Origin: Actinoplanes italicus
GTDB lineage: Bacteria > Actinomycetota > Actinomycetes > Mycobacteriales > Micromonosporaceae
Assembly (NCBI RefSeq): GCF_003001815.1
Contig: NZ_PVMZ01000021.1
Location: forward strand, 62,001-126,000
Length of the DNA: 64,000 bases
Direction of reading: 5' to 3'
Part shown: positions 27,824 to 36,984 of the stretch, one piece after another
How positions within the stretch are numbered: position 1 is the first letter of the stretch
Layout of the letters: each line of letters begins with the position of its first letter
Translations under genes and position numbers: made by a program
Notes under the pieces: generated by a model
The model's input: only the letters and a program-made list of their open reading frames with translations
Told to the model about the DNA's origin: nothing
Databases searched by the model: none

Positions 27824-28620
27824 CCTTCCACCAACTGCATCGATTCTCCTGCATGTGAGCAGGAACGAACCGGCTAACTTTCAGGCCGTAAGGCCGACAT
27901 CGATCGCCGGGTCGGTCGACCGGACACCTTCGCCCGGGTCCACCGTTCGTGCGATGACGACTTCGGTCTCTGCCTCCTGCAACGCCTCAGCCGCCATCTG
28001 GTCGCTACCCATCCGTGTCGAGGTCTCGATCCCCGCCGTCGGAGTGAGGCGGACCACATTGTCAATTCGTCGATTTGTTCGCCACACAGATCCTCGACGA
28101 TGACTCGGCACGGAACGCGTCGAGACCATCACGCCACACTGCGCGATCATCAGTTCGTCACCACCCCCACGACCCGATGAAAGCACGACGCCACGCTGCG
28201 CGACGGACAATTCAGTGATGAATTTACCCAGGTCGTGCCGTGCTCTCATGACATCGAGCGTACTGGCTGTACGAAAACCGGAATCTTTCGCCCCGGCAGG
28301 ACGGAACGGAACTATTGACGCGGGACTTTGGGGGCCTCTGTAAACAAGGTTTACCGATCCTGCATCCGATCTCGACCCTTCCTCAGACCATAGATGCTGC
28401 TCAAAGCACCTAACACCTGCACGGTACTCGGGCGACCCTCAGGATCACCTGGTCGCTGGACTGTGAAGGTCCTGTGAAGGCACCAAATCACGTTTGTCCG
28501 TACGGGCGAAAACACCCACCGTCCGGCCGATCTAGATCTATCCGGACAGCCGATCGGGTGACAGCGACAGAAACGGACCGTACCCGTTCGTGTGACCCAC
28601 AGTCGTCGATACGGAACCGC
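27824..28620. other. Long intergenic region with no recognisable gene
   Basis: In these 797 bp no frame shows a recognised domain, and the third-position G/C bias weakens. The part from about 28250 to 28600 is visibly less GC-rich than neighbours. A 122-codon minus frame at 27881-28249 is open but has no Shine-Dalgarno and no family resemblance. GTAAAC-AAG-GTTTAC at 28340-28354 is a perfect inverted repeat, and GTGAAGG repeats around 28466-28480. It may hold promoters of the divergent or downstream genes, or a small RNA. Confidence 0.5.
28340..28354. promoter_or_regulatory. Perfect 6-bp inverted repeat in AT-richer intergenic DNA
   Basis: GTAAAC and GTTTAC flank AAG. It resembles a small operator for a dimeric repressor. 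It lies 254 bp downstream (in minus-strand terms) of no obvious promoter, so its target is unknown. Confidence 0.3.
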
Positions 28621-29337
28621 TCACTCGTGCGGTCGTGACCAGTACTCGTCTTCTGGGTTCGGTGTGGACTTCGGCGAAGCGGTCACATCCGAGAACTGAT
28701 CGTGTTCGGACCCGCCGGTAACAAAAGGCTTCGTTTGTGGGCTGCCCCACTCGGGTGACACGGAATTGACCGGCGTCACATAACCCGCAGCGCCGCCGAA
28801 GAACGCACTCGGCGCCGTCAGCACCAGGACGCCCACCACGAGGTAGGCGATCACCTGAGCGGCGGCCACGGCGACGTTCAGCACGATCCATCCGTTCGGG
28901 TAAGCCTGGTTCAACGCCTCGCTCAGCGTCCCGGGAGTGGCCTCACCGGCCCGCTGCACCGCCAGCACGGCCAGAGTCCCGAATCCGGTGAGCAGACCGA
29001 GTCCGCACACTCCCAGGGTGATGCCGCGTGCCAGCCGGCTACCCCGGCGCAGTGCGATGCCGAGCACCACGAACAGGGCCACCACGAGCAGACCCAGCAC
29101 CAGGGACAGTGCGGCGACCAGCCAGATCACGGTGACGAAGTTGTCCACGACGGTGGAGCCGGCCACCGCGTCCCGGAATCGGCCGACCACCCCGGGAGTG
29201 ACCGCGACCATGCCGATCGCATAGACCAGCCCGGCTGCGGCCATGGTCCAGAGCAGGGCTGCCGCCATGTTGACGGCGACGGGCCGGCGCGTGGCCGGCG
29301 GCGCGGCGACGGGCGGCGGCTGGATCGCGTACGACAT
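28621..29337 (-). CDS. Four-segment membrane protein, function unknown
   Basis: A 238-residue protein with a proline-rich amino terminus (YAIQPPPVAAPPATRRP), four hydrophobic segments (about 24-45, 70-97, 105-128, 150-178) and a polar C-terminal tail. ATG 29337 is chosen because GGGAG precedes it by five bases; an upstream ATG at 29364 would add nine residues. The next upstream gene on the same strand has the same four-segment plan with a Pro-rich part at the other end, so they may be distant paralogues. No named family is recognised. Confidence 0.68.
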   Translation of the reverse strand: MSYAIQPPPVAAPPATRRPVAVNMAAALLWTMAAAGLVYAIGMVAVTPGVVGRFRDAVAGSTVVDNFVTVIWLVAALSLVLGLLVVALFVVLGIALRRGSRLARGITLGVCGLGLLTGFGTLAVLAVQRAGEATPGTLSEALNQAYPNGWIVLNVAVAAAQVIAYLVVGVLVLTAPSAFFGGAAGYVTPVNSVSPEWGSPQTKPFVTGGSEHDQFSDVTASPKSTPNPEDEYWSRPHE

Positions 29338-29436
29338 CGATGCTCCCGCGGGTTCGGCTGGCAAGAACCTATCGCGTACCGGGCCGGTAAGTGGGCGGAC
29401 CGGCCCACCCCGCGGGATGGACCGGTCCGGAAGAGA

Positions 29437-30552
29437 TCAGGAGGGGCCGGAGGCGGGCCGCTGTGGCGGGTCGCCGCCCTGGTCACCGCCGGACGGCGGG
29501 GACGGTGGCTCCGCCGCGGGCGGCGGGGACGGAGGCTCCGCGGCGGACGGCGACGACGGCGGCTCTGTGGCGGGCGGCGCGGACGGAGGCTCTGTGGCGG
29601 GCGGCTGCCCGGCAGCGGGCGGTGCGGATGCCGGCTCGGCGGCCGCCGGAGGAGACGGCGGCTCCGCGGCGGGCTGGGCGGCCCACGGGTCGGACGGCGG
29701 CTCCGGTGACGACGGGGTCGGCTGCGGGGCCCACGGGTTCGACTGCACCGGCGCGGGGGTCGGCGTGTAGGTGGTCGGCAGTCCCGGCGCGGGCTCACCC
29801 GGCTGGCCGTACTGCTGAGGGGATCCGAAGTGGCTGGGCGGCGGCGGATAGGCCGGCTGGGCGTGCGTGCCGGGCTGTCCGGGCTGCTGCGGGTAGCCGG
29901 GCTGTGCCGGATACGCGGGCTGTCCCGGGTAGGCGGCCTGTCCCGGGTACGGCTGGAACGGCATCGCCGGGTTCCACGCGGCCGGCCGGCGGAACCACTC
30001 GTTCGAGGGCGGGAGGGCGAGCAGCACGATCGCGCCGAGAAGACCGAGCACGGTCAGCGCGGTGCTCGTCGTCATGAGCACGTTGAACCACCCCGGGAGC
30101 GCCTCGGCGACGCGCTCCTCGACCTGGCCCTGGTCGACCCCCTGTCCGGCACCGCTGAAGGCGAGCCCGCCCGCCGCCGTGAGGCTCAGGCTGATCGAGT
30201 TGCAGCAGAGCCCGAGACCGCCGAAGACCCAGGTCAGGATCCGTGACGCGTTCTTGCCCCGGTTGTTGAGCAGCGCCAGCGTGGTCATGCCGATCGCGAT
30301 CAGCACGTAGACGACTGCCATGAAGATGTAGGTGATCCGGACGATCGAGCCGATGTCGGCGACCGCCTGCGAGGTCTCCAGCTCGACGGCGTCCTGGTAC
30401 GCCTCGGCGAGCGTGCCCGAGATCGCGATGACCACGCCGGCGCTCAGGAGCTGCATGGCGACGACGAGAAAGATGAGCGCTGATGAAATGGTCACCGTCG
30501 CCGGGCGACTCGGCGCCGCCGGATTCGGGACCGGAAATGCCGGTACGGTCAC
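29437..30552 (-). CDS. Membrane protein with long Pro-rich C-terminal tail
   Basis: A 371-residue protein. Residues 20-185 contain four hydrophobic segments (LIFLVVAMQLLSAGVVIAI; FMAVVYVLIAIGMTTLALL; an ILTWVFGGLGL region; TALTVLGLLGAIVLLALP). Residues 190-371 are a low-complexity tail, first YPGQPAYPAQPGYPQQP-like repeats, then repeats close to AEPPSPPAAAEPASAPP. The start at 30552 has AGGAGG-like sequence upstream. It is upstream of, and possibly co-transcribed with, the gene at 28621-29337. The tail probably faces the cytoplasm; function is unknown. Confidence 0.68.
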   Translation of the reverse strand: MTVPAFPVPNPAAPSRPATVTISSALIFLVVAMQLLSAGVVIAISGTLAEAYQDAVELETSQAVADIGSIVRITYIFMAVVYVLIAIGMTTLALLNNRGKNASRILTWVFGGLGLCCNSISLSLTAAGGLAFSGAGQGVDQGQVEERVAEALPGWFNVLMTTSTALTVLGLLGAIVLLALPPSNEWFRRPAAWNPAMPFQPYPGQAAYPGQPAYPAQPGYPQQPGQPGTHAQPAYPPPPSHFGSPQQYGQPGEPAPGLPTTYTPTPAPVQSNPWAPQPTPSSPEPPSDPWAAQPAAEPPSPPAAAEPASAPPAAGQPPATEPPSAPPATEPPSSPSAAEPPSPPPAAEPPSPPSGGDQGGDPPQRPASGPS

Positions 30553-30900
30553 GGTGCCCTCCTATTGATCAATTCACGGTATCTGCCGGACGCCAGATCC
30601 CGCGACCGAGCCGCACTCTTCGCGACGATGTGACAACATCAGGCAGTGATGGCCCCAAATGACCGCAAACCATCGCTCGTTCGGGGGTCGGCAACCCTGG
30701 ACGCGGCCCCCTAAACTTCGATGACGTGGCGTCCCCCTGGAAGCAACAGGCTCCAGCGGCACGCCGTGCCCGCACGAGTCGCCCGCCCCGCGCACTTCGA
30801 TCCGGGGCCGAGGCAGACCGGCTGACGGCGCCCTTCCGATCACGCCGGCCGCGTGACCACACCGCGGCCGCCCCAGACCTGACAAGGACCGGTGAGTCCC
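30553..30900. other. Divergent intergenic region
   Basis: In these 348 bp several overlapping frames are open on both strands (for example 30726-30938 plus), but they are Arg/Pro-rich, lack ribosome sites and look like GC-skewed noise. I assign only promoter function for the two flanking divergent genes. Confidence 0.4.
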
Positions 30901-31077
30901 ATGCCCCACGCCGACACCCTGGACATCGTTCACCATGACGACACCCGGACGAGATTCAAAGACGTCCGGTATCAACTCCATCGCAACGGCATACGGATCT
31001 GGTCCGCGGACGGCGAGCACGCCATCACGGATGTACTGATGACACAGGCCTACCGGCAGCGGGAGGCTGACAAGTAG
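30901..31077 (+). CDS. Small conserved-looking protein
   Basis: A 58-residue soluble protein, MPHADTLDIVHHDDTRTRF at the start, with His/Asp-rich beginning and a charged tail. Codon use is normal. AAGGA at 30884-30888 lies 12 bases from ATG 30901 and 3 from GTG 30892, so the start is unsure. It ends 3 bp before a strong bidirectional terminator shared with clpB. No family is recognised. Confidence 0.55.
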   Translation: MPHADTLDIVHHDDTRTRFKDVRYQLHRNGIRIWSADGEHAITDVLMTQAYRQREADK

Positions 31078-31080
31078 ACG

Positions 31081-31114
31081 TGAAAGGGCCCCGGGGAGAC
31101 TCGGGGCCCTTTCA
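31081..31114. terminator. Bidirectional terminator between small gene and clpB
   Basis: TGAAAGGGCCCCG at 31081-31093 pairs perfectly with CGGGGCCCTTTCA at 31102-31114 around an 8-nt loop. The A/T-rich bases at each foot give a short U-tract in both directions. Confidence 0.85.
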
Positions 31115-31124
31115 TATCCGCCGC

Positions 31125-33704
31125 TCAGCGGATCGTGAGGCCTTCCTTGGCATCGCCCAGATCCACCCACACGGTGTCACCGTCCCGGATCTTGCCGGCC
31201 AGCAGTGCCTTGGCCAGCAGATCACCGATCGACGACTGGATCAGCCGCCGCAGCGGCCGGGCGCCGTAGATCGGGTCGTACCCGTGCTCGCCCAGCCAGT
31301 CCGCCGCCGCCCGGGTCACCTCGAGGGTGAGACGCCGCTCGGCCAGCCGCGCCCGGAGCCGGGCCAGCTGGATGTCGACGATCGCGACCAGGTTCTCCTT
31401 GGTGAGGGCGTGGAACACCACGATGTCGTCGAGCCGGTTCAGGAACTCCGGCTTGAAGTGCGCCCGGACCGCGGCCAGCACCTCGTCGTGACGTTCCTCG
31501 TCGCTCATGGTGAAGTCGGAGTTGGCCGAGCCGAGGTTCGAGGTGAGCACCAGGATCGCGTTGCGGAAGTCGACCGTCCGGCCCTGGCCGTCGGTGAGGC
31601 GGCCGTCGTCGAGCACCTGCAGCAGCAGATCGAAGACGTCGGGGTGGGCCTTCTCCACCTCGTCCAGCAACACCACGCTGTACGGGCGGCGCCGCACGGC
31701 CTCGGTGAGCTGGCCACCCTCCTCGTACCCGATGTAGCCGGGCGGGGCTCCGACCAGCCGTGCCACCGAGTGCTTCTCGCCGTACTCACTCATGTCGATG
31801 CGGACCATCGCCCGCTCGTCGTCGAAGAGGAAGCCGGCCAGCGCCTTGACCAGCTCGGTCTTGCCGACGCCGGTGGGACCGAGGAAGAGGAAGCTGCCGG
31901 TCGGCCGATCCGGGTCGGCGATGCCGGCACGCGCCCGGCGTACGGCTCCGGCCACCGCCTCGATCGCCTCGCGCTGGCCGATCACCTTGCCGGCCAGCGT
32001 CTCCTCCATGCGCAGCAGCTTGGCGGTCTCGCCCTCCATCATCCGGCCGGCCGGAATACCGGTCCACGAGGAGACGACCTCGGCGATGTCGTCGGCGCCG
32101 ACCTCCTCCTTGACCATCGGCGGCTCGGCGTCCTCCTCCTCGGAGGCGGCCGCGACCTCGATCTCCTTCTCCAGCGCCGGGATGACCTCGTAGAGCAGGC
32201 GGGAGGCCTCGAGCAGGTCGCCGTCGCGCTGGGCCCGCTCCTGGGCGGCCTTCGCCTCGTCGAGCTGCTTCTTGAGCTCACCGACCCGGTTCAGGCCGCC
32301 GCGCTCGCGTTCCCAGCGGGCGTTGAGGGAGGTCAGCTCCTCCTCGCGATCGGCGAGATCGCGTTCCAGCTTCTCCAGGCGGGCCACCGAGGCCGGGTCG
32401 GTCTCCTTCTCCAGCGCGAGTTTCTCCACCCGCATCCGGTCGACCTGCCGCTGGAGCTGGTCCAGCTCGACCGGGCGGGAGTCGATCTCCATGCGGAGCC
32501 GGGAGGCGGCCTCGTCGATCAGGTCGATCGCCTTGTCCGGCAGGAACCGGTCGCTGATGTAGCGGTCGGAGAGACTGGCGGCCGCGACCAGTGCCGCATC
32601 GGTGATCTGCACCCTGTGGTGCGCCTCGTAACGTCCCTTGAGGCCGCGCAGGATGCCGATCGTGTCCTCGACGGTCGGCTCGCCGACCACGACCGGCTGG
32701 AACCGGCGCTCCAGGGCCGGGTCCTTCTCGATGTGTTCGCGATACTCGTCGAGGGTGGTGGCGCCGACCATCCGCAGCTCACCGCGGGCCAGCATCGGCT
32801 TGAGCATGTTGCCGGCGTCCATCGAGCCCTCGCCCTTGCCGGCGCCGACGACCGTGTGCAGCTCGTCGAGGAAGGTCACGACCTGCCCGTTGGAGTTGCG
32901 GATCTCCTCGAGCACGCTCTTCAGGCGCTCCTCGAACTGGCCGCGGTACTGCGCGCCGGCGACCATGGCGCCCAGGTCGAGGGAGACGAGCTTCTTGTCG
33001 CGCAGCGTCTCGGGAACGTCACCAGCCACGATCCGCTGGGCCAGGCCCTCCACGATCGCGGTCTTGCCGACTCCGGGCTCGCCGATCAGGACCGGGTTGT
33101 TCTTGGTACGCCGGGACAGCACCTGCACGACGCGGCGAATCTCGGCGTCCCGCCCGATCACCGGGTCGATCTTGCCGTCCCGGGCCAGGGAGGTCAGGTC
33201 GACGCTGTACTTCTCCAGCGACTTGTAGGTCTGCTCGGGATCGGGCGTGGTGACCCGACGGTCCCCGCCGCGCACCTGCGGGAAGGCCGCGGTCAGCGCC
33301 TCCTCGGTGGCACCGGCGGTCTTGAGCAGCTCGGACACCGCGCCGCCGACCCGGGCCAGGCCGGCCAGCAGGTGCTCGGTCGACACATACTCGTCGCCGA
33401 GCGGCGTGGCGATCAGCTCGGCCGACCCGACCGCGTTCGCGAATTCGCGGGAGAGGCCGGGCTCGACGGTGCTCGCGCCACGGGCCGACGGCAGCTGCTC
33501 GATCACCCGGACCGCGGCCCGGCGGATGTCGGCCGGGTTGGCCCCGACGGCTCGCAGCAGAGCGGTGGCGGTGGAACCGCCGGTGTCCAGCAGCGCCTGC
33601 AACAGGTGCCACGGCTCGACCGTGGCGTGCCCGCGGCGACCCGCGTCGGCGGCCGCGGCGGTTATCACTTCGCGGCTCTTGGTGGTCCAGCGTTCGGCGT
33701 TCAT
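31125..33704 (-). CDS. clpB: ATP-dependent disaggregase ClpB (Hsp100)
   Basis: An 859-residue AAA+ chaperone that, with DnaK/DnaJ/GrpE, dissolves and refolds aggregated proteins. In order it has the amino-terminal ClpN repeats (1-145), NBD1 with GEPGVGKT and FLDELHTVVG, the long coiled-coil M domain (about 400-530) rich in Glu/Lys/Arg, NBD2 with GPTGVGKTEL and VVLLDEVEKAHPDVF, and the C-terminal region with YGARPLRRLIQ. ATG 33704 follows AGGGGAG; a longer frame to 33776 would cover the promoter. A HAIR operator for HspR lies 38 bp upstream. Confidence 0.97.
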   Translation of the reverse strand: MNAERWTTKSREVITAAAADAGRRGHATVEPWHLLQALLDTGGSTATALLRAVGANPADIRRAAVRVIEQLPSARGASTVEPGLSREFANAVGSAELIATPLGDEYVSTEHLLAGLARVGGAVSELLKTAGATEEALTAAFPQVRGGDRRVTTPDPEQTYKSLEKYSVDLTSLARDGKIDPVIGRDAEIRRVVQVLSRRTKNNPVLIGEPGVGKTAIVEGLAQRIVAGDVPETLRDKKLVSLDLGAMVAGAQYRGQFEERLKSVLEEIRNSNGQVVTFLDELHTVVGAGKGEGSMDAGNMLKPMLARGELRMVGATTLDEYREHIEKDPALERRFQPVVVGEPTVEDTIGILRGLKGRYEAHHRVQITDAALVAAASLSDRYISDRFLPDKAIDLIDEAASRLRMEIDSRPVELDQLQRQVDRMRVEKLALEKETDPASVARLEKLERDLADREEELTSLNARWERERGGLNRVGELKKQLDEAKAAQERAQRDGDLLEASRLLYEVIPALEKEIEVAAASEEEDAEPPMVKEEVGADDIAEVVSSWTGIPAGRMMEGETAKLLRMEETLAGKVIGQREAIEAVAGAVRRARAGIADPDRPTGSFLFLGPTGVGKTELVKALAGFLFDDERAMVRIDMSEYGEKHSVARLVGAPPGYIGYEEGGQLTEAVRRRPYSVVLLDEVEKAHPDVFDLLLQVLDDGRLTDGQGRTVDFRNAILVLTSNLGSANSDFTMSDEERHDEVLAAVRAHFKPEFLNRLDDIVVFHALTKENLVAIVDIQLARLRARLAERRLTLEVTRAAADWLGEHGYDPIYGARPLRRLIQSSIGDLLAKALLAGKIRDGDTVWVDLGDAKEGLTIR

Positions 33705-33741
33705 GAGCTCCCCTGATCGGATCCCAACCGGGTTGTGCAGA

Positions 33742-33762
33742 CTTGAGCGTAGCGCGCTCAAC
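33742..33762. promoter_or_regulatory. HAIR element (HspR operator) upstream of clpB
   Basis: CTTGAGC - 7 bp - GCTCAAC at 33742-33762 matches the HspR-associated inverted repeat consensus CTTGAGT-N7-ACTCAAG in 11 of 14 arm positions, with the two halves symmetric over six bases. It sits 38-58 bp before the clpB start. The hspR gene is in this window (37500-37943), so HspR repression of clpB is strongly suggested. Confidence 0.85.
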
Positions 33763-33851
33763 TTTAGCGCGCCCACGCAGCCTTCGTGACACGGTGACGG
33801 TCACCACCACCCCGCGCCGCTATCAGGAAAGAACCCGTAACGTCAGGAGTC

Positions 33852-35075
33852 GTGTCGCTGTACCGCCGGTTACTCCCCCTCGGCCTGGTCTTTCTCACCG
33901 TCGGCATCGCCACCGCGGTGGTCGGGCCATTCCTCGGCCTGTTCCTGAGCACGGCGGTCGACGCCGGGCCGCTCCAGGTCACCTTCTTCCTCGTGACCGC
34001 CTCGCTCTCCGGCGTGGCGGTGTCCTGGGCCATCGGCCGGGTCTCCGACCGCCGGCCGATGCGGCGCACCCTGCTGATCGTCGCGGCACTCGCCGGCTGT
34101 GCCGCCAGCGGTGCCACCGCCTTCGTGCGGGACTACTGGGTGCTGCTCGCGCTCACCGCCACGGCCATGGCGATCGCCGGCTCACTCTTCCCACAATCCT
34201 TCGCGTACGCCCGTCAGGTGCTCCAGAACGACGATCCCCAGCGAACCGCCATGGGAATCAGCACGCTGCGTACCGTCTTCTCGATCGCCTGGGTCGGCGG
34301 TCCCACACTGGCCGCCTTCCTCCTGGAGGCCGGCGACTTCCAGTACGTCTACGGCACCGCGGCCGTCATGTATTTGATCGCGGCCCTGTGCGTGGTCCGC
34401 TGGCTGCCCGAGGTCGAGGCTCCGGCCGCGTCCCGGGACAGCGAGGAGGGTTCCGGCCGGGTGCCGTGGGTGGTCTACCCGATCCTGGTCGGCTTCATCA
34501 CGATGCAGACCTCCATGGTGCTCAGTGTCCAGGCCATGCCGCTGTTCGTCAGCTCCGAGCTGAACGGCGAGGTCAGTGACGTCGGCCTGATCCTCGGTCT
34601 GTGCGCGGCACTGGAGATCCCGCTCATGCTCGGCTTCGGCTGGCTCTCCACCCGGGTCCCGCTGCGCCGGATCATCCTGGTCGGCGCCGCCTGCGGAGTC
34701 CTGTACCAGGCACTCGTCTACTCCGCGTCGTCGGTCTGGATGCTGGCGGTCGCCCAGATCCCGAACGCCGTCCTGATCGCGGCCGCCTCCGGGCTGGGCA
34801 TCACCTACTTCCAGGACCTGATGCCCCGCTATCCGGGCAGGGCCAGCACGATGTTCGCCAACACCTTCCCGATCGGGCAGATCCTGTCGGCGCCGCTCTT
34901 CGGCCTCGCCCAGGAGTTCGGCTTCCGTCTGGCGTACGGCTTGAATCTGGGTCTGACCGCTTTCGGCCTCATCCTGCTGCTGGTGTTCCGGCCGCCCGCC
35001 TCGCGCGCCCGCCCGGCGGTCCCGGAACCGGAACTTCGTCCTGTTGAAGACGTGCCGGGACGCACTGACGGCTAA
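33852..35075 (+). CDS. MFS transporter, sugar-efflux (SetA)-like
   Basis: A 407-residue, 12-segment transporter. It shows SWAIGRVSDRRPMRRTLLIV, an MFS motif A in the TM2-3 loop, and the paired LGFGWLSTRVPLRRIILVG in the second half. The segment SLFPQSFAYARQVLQ, followed by RTVFSIAWVGGPTLAAFLL, is close to the SetA-type sugar efflux group. GTG 33852 has AGGAG at 33845-33849, short spacing. It is divergent from clpB and shares the 147-bp gap holding the HAIR element. The substrate (sugar or drug) is not shown. Confidence 0.85.
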   Translation: MSLYRRLLPLGLVFLTVGIATAVVGPFLGLFLSTAVDAGPLQVTFFLVTASLSGVAVSWAIGRVSDRRPMRRTLLIVAALAGCAASGATAFVRDYWVLLALTATAMAIAGSLFPQSFAYARQVLQNDDPQRTAMGISTLRTVFSIAWVGGPTLAAFLLEAGDFQYVYGTAAVMYLIAALCVVRWLPEVEAPAASRDSEEGSGRVPWVVYPILVGFITMQTSMVLSVQAMPLFVSSELNGEVSDVGLILGLCAALEIPLMLGFGWLSTRVPLRRIILVGAACGVLYQALVYSASSVWMLAVAQIPNAVLIAAASGLGITYFQDLMPRYPGRASTMFANTFPIGQILSAPLFGLAQEFGFRLAYGLNLGLTAFGLILLLVFRPPASRARPAVPEPELRPVEDVPGRTDG

Positions 35076-35085
35076 CGTAGAGATC

Positions 35086-35583
35086 GTGCGCGTACGGGTG
35101 GAACAGACTCCGCTGCCGGGAATCGGCGTCCGCCATGACCTGGTGACCTCATCGGGCCGGACAGTCGGGGTGGTGTCGCATCGCAACGGGCGGCGCGACC
35201 TGGTCCTGTACGACGTGGACGATCCCGACTCGAGCCTGGCCTCGATACCGCTCACCGACGACGAGGCGGAGGCGCTGGCCGACGTGCTCGGCGCCTCGCT
35301 CATGCTGGGCCAGCTCGCCGGTCTCCGGCAGCAGGCGGCCGGTCTGCTCACGGAGCAGATCGCGTTGCCGGCCGGCTCCCCGTTCGTGGGGCGGAAACTG
35401 GGCGACACCCAGGCGCGTAGCCGTACCAGCGCCTCCATCGTGGCCGTGCTCCGCGACCGTGAGGTGATCGCCTCGCCGGGCCCGGAGTTCCGTTTCGAGG
35501 CGAACGACGTGGTGGTGGCGGTCGGGACCCGGCACGGCCTGGACGGCGTCACCGCCATCCTGGCCGGCGACGACGACGGCTGA
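35086..35583 (+). CDS. TrkA-C domain regulatory subunit of K+/H+ antiporter (KhtT-like)
   Basis: A 165-residue cytoplasmic protein. The amino-terminal half is a small beta/alpha domain (GIGVRHDLVTSSGRTVGVVSH), the C-terminal half (about 88-160) an RCK_C domain with SPFVGRKLGDTQARSRT and FRFEANDVVVAVGT. This two-part layout is that of KhtT, the nucleotide- and ion-gated subunit of CPA2 antiporters. GTG 35086 gives the expected start; an ATG-less upstream extension to 35044 is rejected. The antiporter gene follows after 5 bp. Confidence 0.88.
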   Translation: MRVRVEQTPLPGIGVRHDLVTSSGRTVGVVSHRNGRRDLVLYDVDDPDSSLASIPLTDDEAEALADVLGASLMLGQLAGLRQQAAGLLTEQIALPAGSPFVGRKLGDTQARSRTSASIVAVLRDREVIASPGPEFRFEANDVVVAVGTRHGLDGVTAILAGDDDG

Positions 35584-35588
35584 CCGCG

Positions 35589-36800
35589 GTGGAACATCAC
35601 ACGACGATCCTGCTAATCGAGATCGGCGCGCTGCTGTTCGGCCTCGGGATGCTCGGCCGGTTGGGCCGTCGCTTCGGCCTGTCCCCGATTCCGCTCTATC
35701 TGCTGGCCGGCCTGGCGTTCGGCCAGGGCGGTCTGGTGTCGCTGCGTGCCAGCGAGGAGTTCACCGCGGTCGGCGCCCAGATCGGCGTGGTGCTGCTGCT
35801 GGTGATGCTCGGCCTGGAGTACTCCGCCGACGAACTGGTCGGCAACATGCGACAGTCAGCGCCTGCCGGTCTGATCGACATGCTGCTCAACGCTCTGCCC
35901 GGGGCCGCGTTCGCGCTGCTGCTCGGCTGGGATTGGAAGGCCGCACTGGCGCTGGCCGGCATCACCTGGGTGTCGTCGTCCGGCGTGATCGCCAAGGTGC
36001 TCGGCGACCTGGGGCGGGTCGGTAACCGCGAGACCCCGGTGATCCTCTCGGTGCTGGTCATCGAGGATCTCGCGATGGCCTTCTACCTGCCGGTGCTGAC
36101 CGCCGTACTGGCCGGGCTCGGTCTGGCCAGCGGGCTCAGCACCCTGAGCGTCGCGGTGGTCACGGTGGTCGCGGTCCTGGTCGTGGCCATCCGGTACGGC
36201 GGTGAGATCAGCCGGTTCATGTCGGTGAAGGATCCGGAGGCACTGCTGCTCAGCGTGCTCGGGCTGACGCTGTTCATCGCCGGGGTGGCCGGGGAGCTCA
36301 AGGTGTCCGAGGCGGTCGGGGCGTTCCTGGTGGGCATCGCCATCTCCGGCCCGGTGGCGCACCACGCCACCCAGATGCTCACGCCGCTGCGCGACCTGTT
36401 CGCCGCGGTGTTCTTCGTCTTCTTCGGTCTCTCCACCAACCCGTCCGACATCCCGCCGGTGCTGCTGCCGGCACTCGGCCTGGCCCTGCTCACCATGGCC
36501 ACGAAGGTCCTCACCGGCTACCTGGCGGCACGCCGCGCGAACATCGCGCTACCCGGCCGGATCCGCGCCGGCCTGGCGCTGATGCCGCGCGGCGAGTTCT
36601 CGGTCGTCATCGCCGGCCTCGCGGTGGCCTACGGCGTTGATTCCCGGCTCGCCCCGCTCGCCACGGCCTACGTGTTGATCACGGTGGTGACCGGGCCGCT
36701 GCTTGCGCGACTGCCCGACTACGCCTGGTTCAAGGAGTTGATCCGGAAACGGATGGCAGCTCAACGGGCAGCTCAGAAGCCTCTTCCATCACCGGAGTGA
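35589..36800 (+). CDS. CPA2-family cation/proton antiporter (KhtU/KefB-like)
   Basis: A 403-residue membrane antiporter with about 12 segments and no C-terminal RCK domain, consistent with a separate regulatory subunit encoded just upstream. Conserved parts: GRRFGLSPIPLYLLAGLAFG, LGLEYSADEL, GVIAKVLGDLG, SVLVIEDLAMAFYL with the ion-site Asp, GAFLVGIAISGP and MPRGEFSVVIAGLA. It likely exports K+ (or Na+) for protons under the control of the KhtT-like protein. The start is GTG 35589, with weak Shine-Dalgarno. Confidence 0.88.
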   Translation: MEHHTTILLIEIGALLFGLGMLGRLGRRFGLSPIPLYLLAGLAFGQGGLVSLRASEEFTAVGAQIGVVLLLVMLGLEYSADELVGNMRQSAPAGLIDMLLNALPGAAFALLLGWDWKAALALAGITWVSSSGVIAKVLGDLGRVGNRETPVILSVLVIEDLAMAFYLPVLTAVLAGLGLASGLSTLSVAVVTVVAVLVVAIRYGGEISRFMSVKDPEALLLSVLGLTLFIAGVAGELKVSEAVGAFLVGIAISGPVAHHATQMLTPLRDLFAAVFFVFFGLSTNPSDIPPVLLPALGLALLTMATKVLTGYLAARRANIALPGRIRAGLALMPRGEFSVVIAGLAVAYGVDSRLAPLATAYVLITVVTGPLLARLPDYAWFKELIRKRMAAQRAAQKPLPSPE

Positions 36801-36984
36801 CCTGCGTCTCCATTGAAAAAGCCCAAAGTTACTGTCCGGTATCTGAATGTGAAGCCTTGACACTTCCGTTGAACGACGCCACACGCTACCGTTGCGCGGC
36901 GACGACTCTGAGTATTGGGACGTTCGCCACTATGGCCAGCGGGTGACGTTTGCCGTACTGCGAACGGTTGAGTGAGGCGGCGGC

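Noticed and set aside
27881..28249. 122-codon minus-strand frame
   Set aside because: No Shine-Dalgarno, weak codon bias and no family resemblance.
31080..33716. An 878-codon plus-strand open frame antisense to clpB
   Set aside because: It mirrors clpB; the minus strand encodes all ClpB motifs, and the plus frame is an effect of high GC content.
36968..36984. HAIR element before the 36985 gene (GGTTGAGTGAGG)
   Set aside because: Only one half-site is present; no ACTCAAG-like partner at 7-bp spacing.
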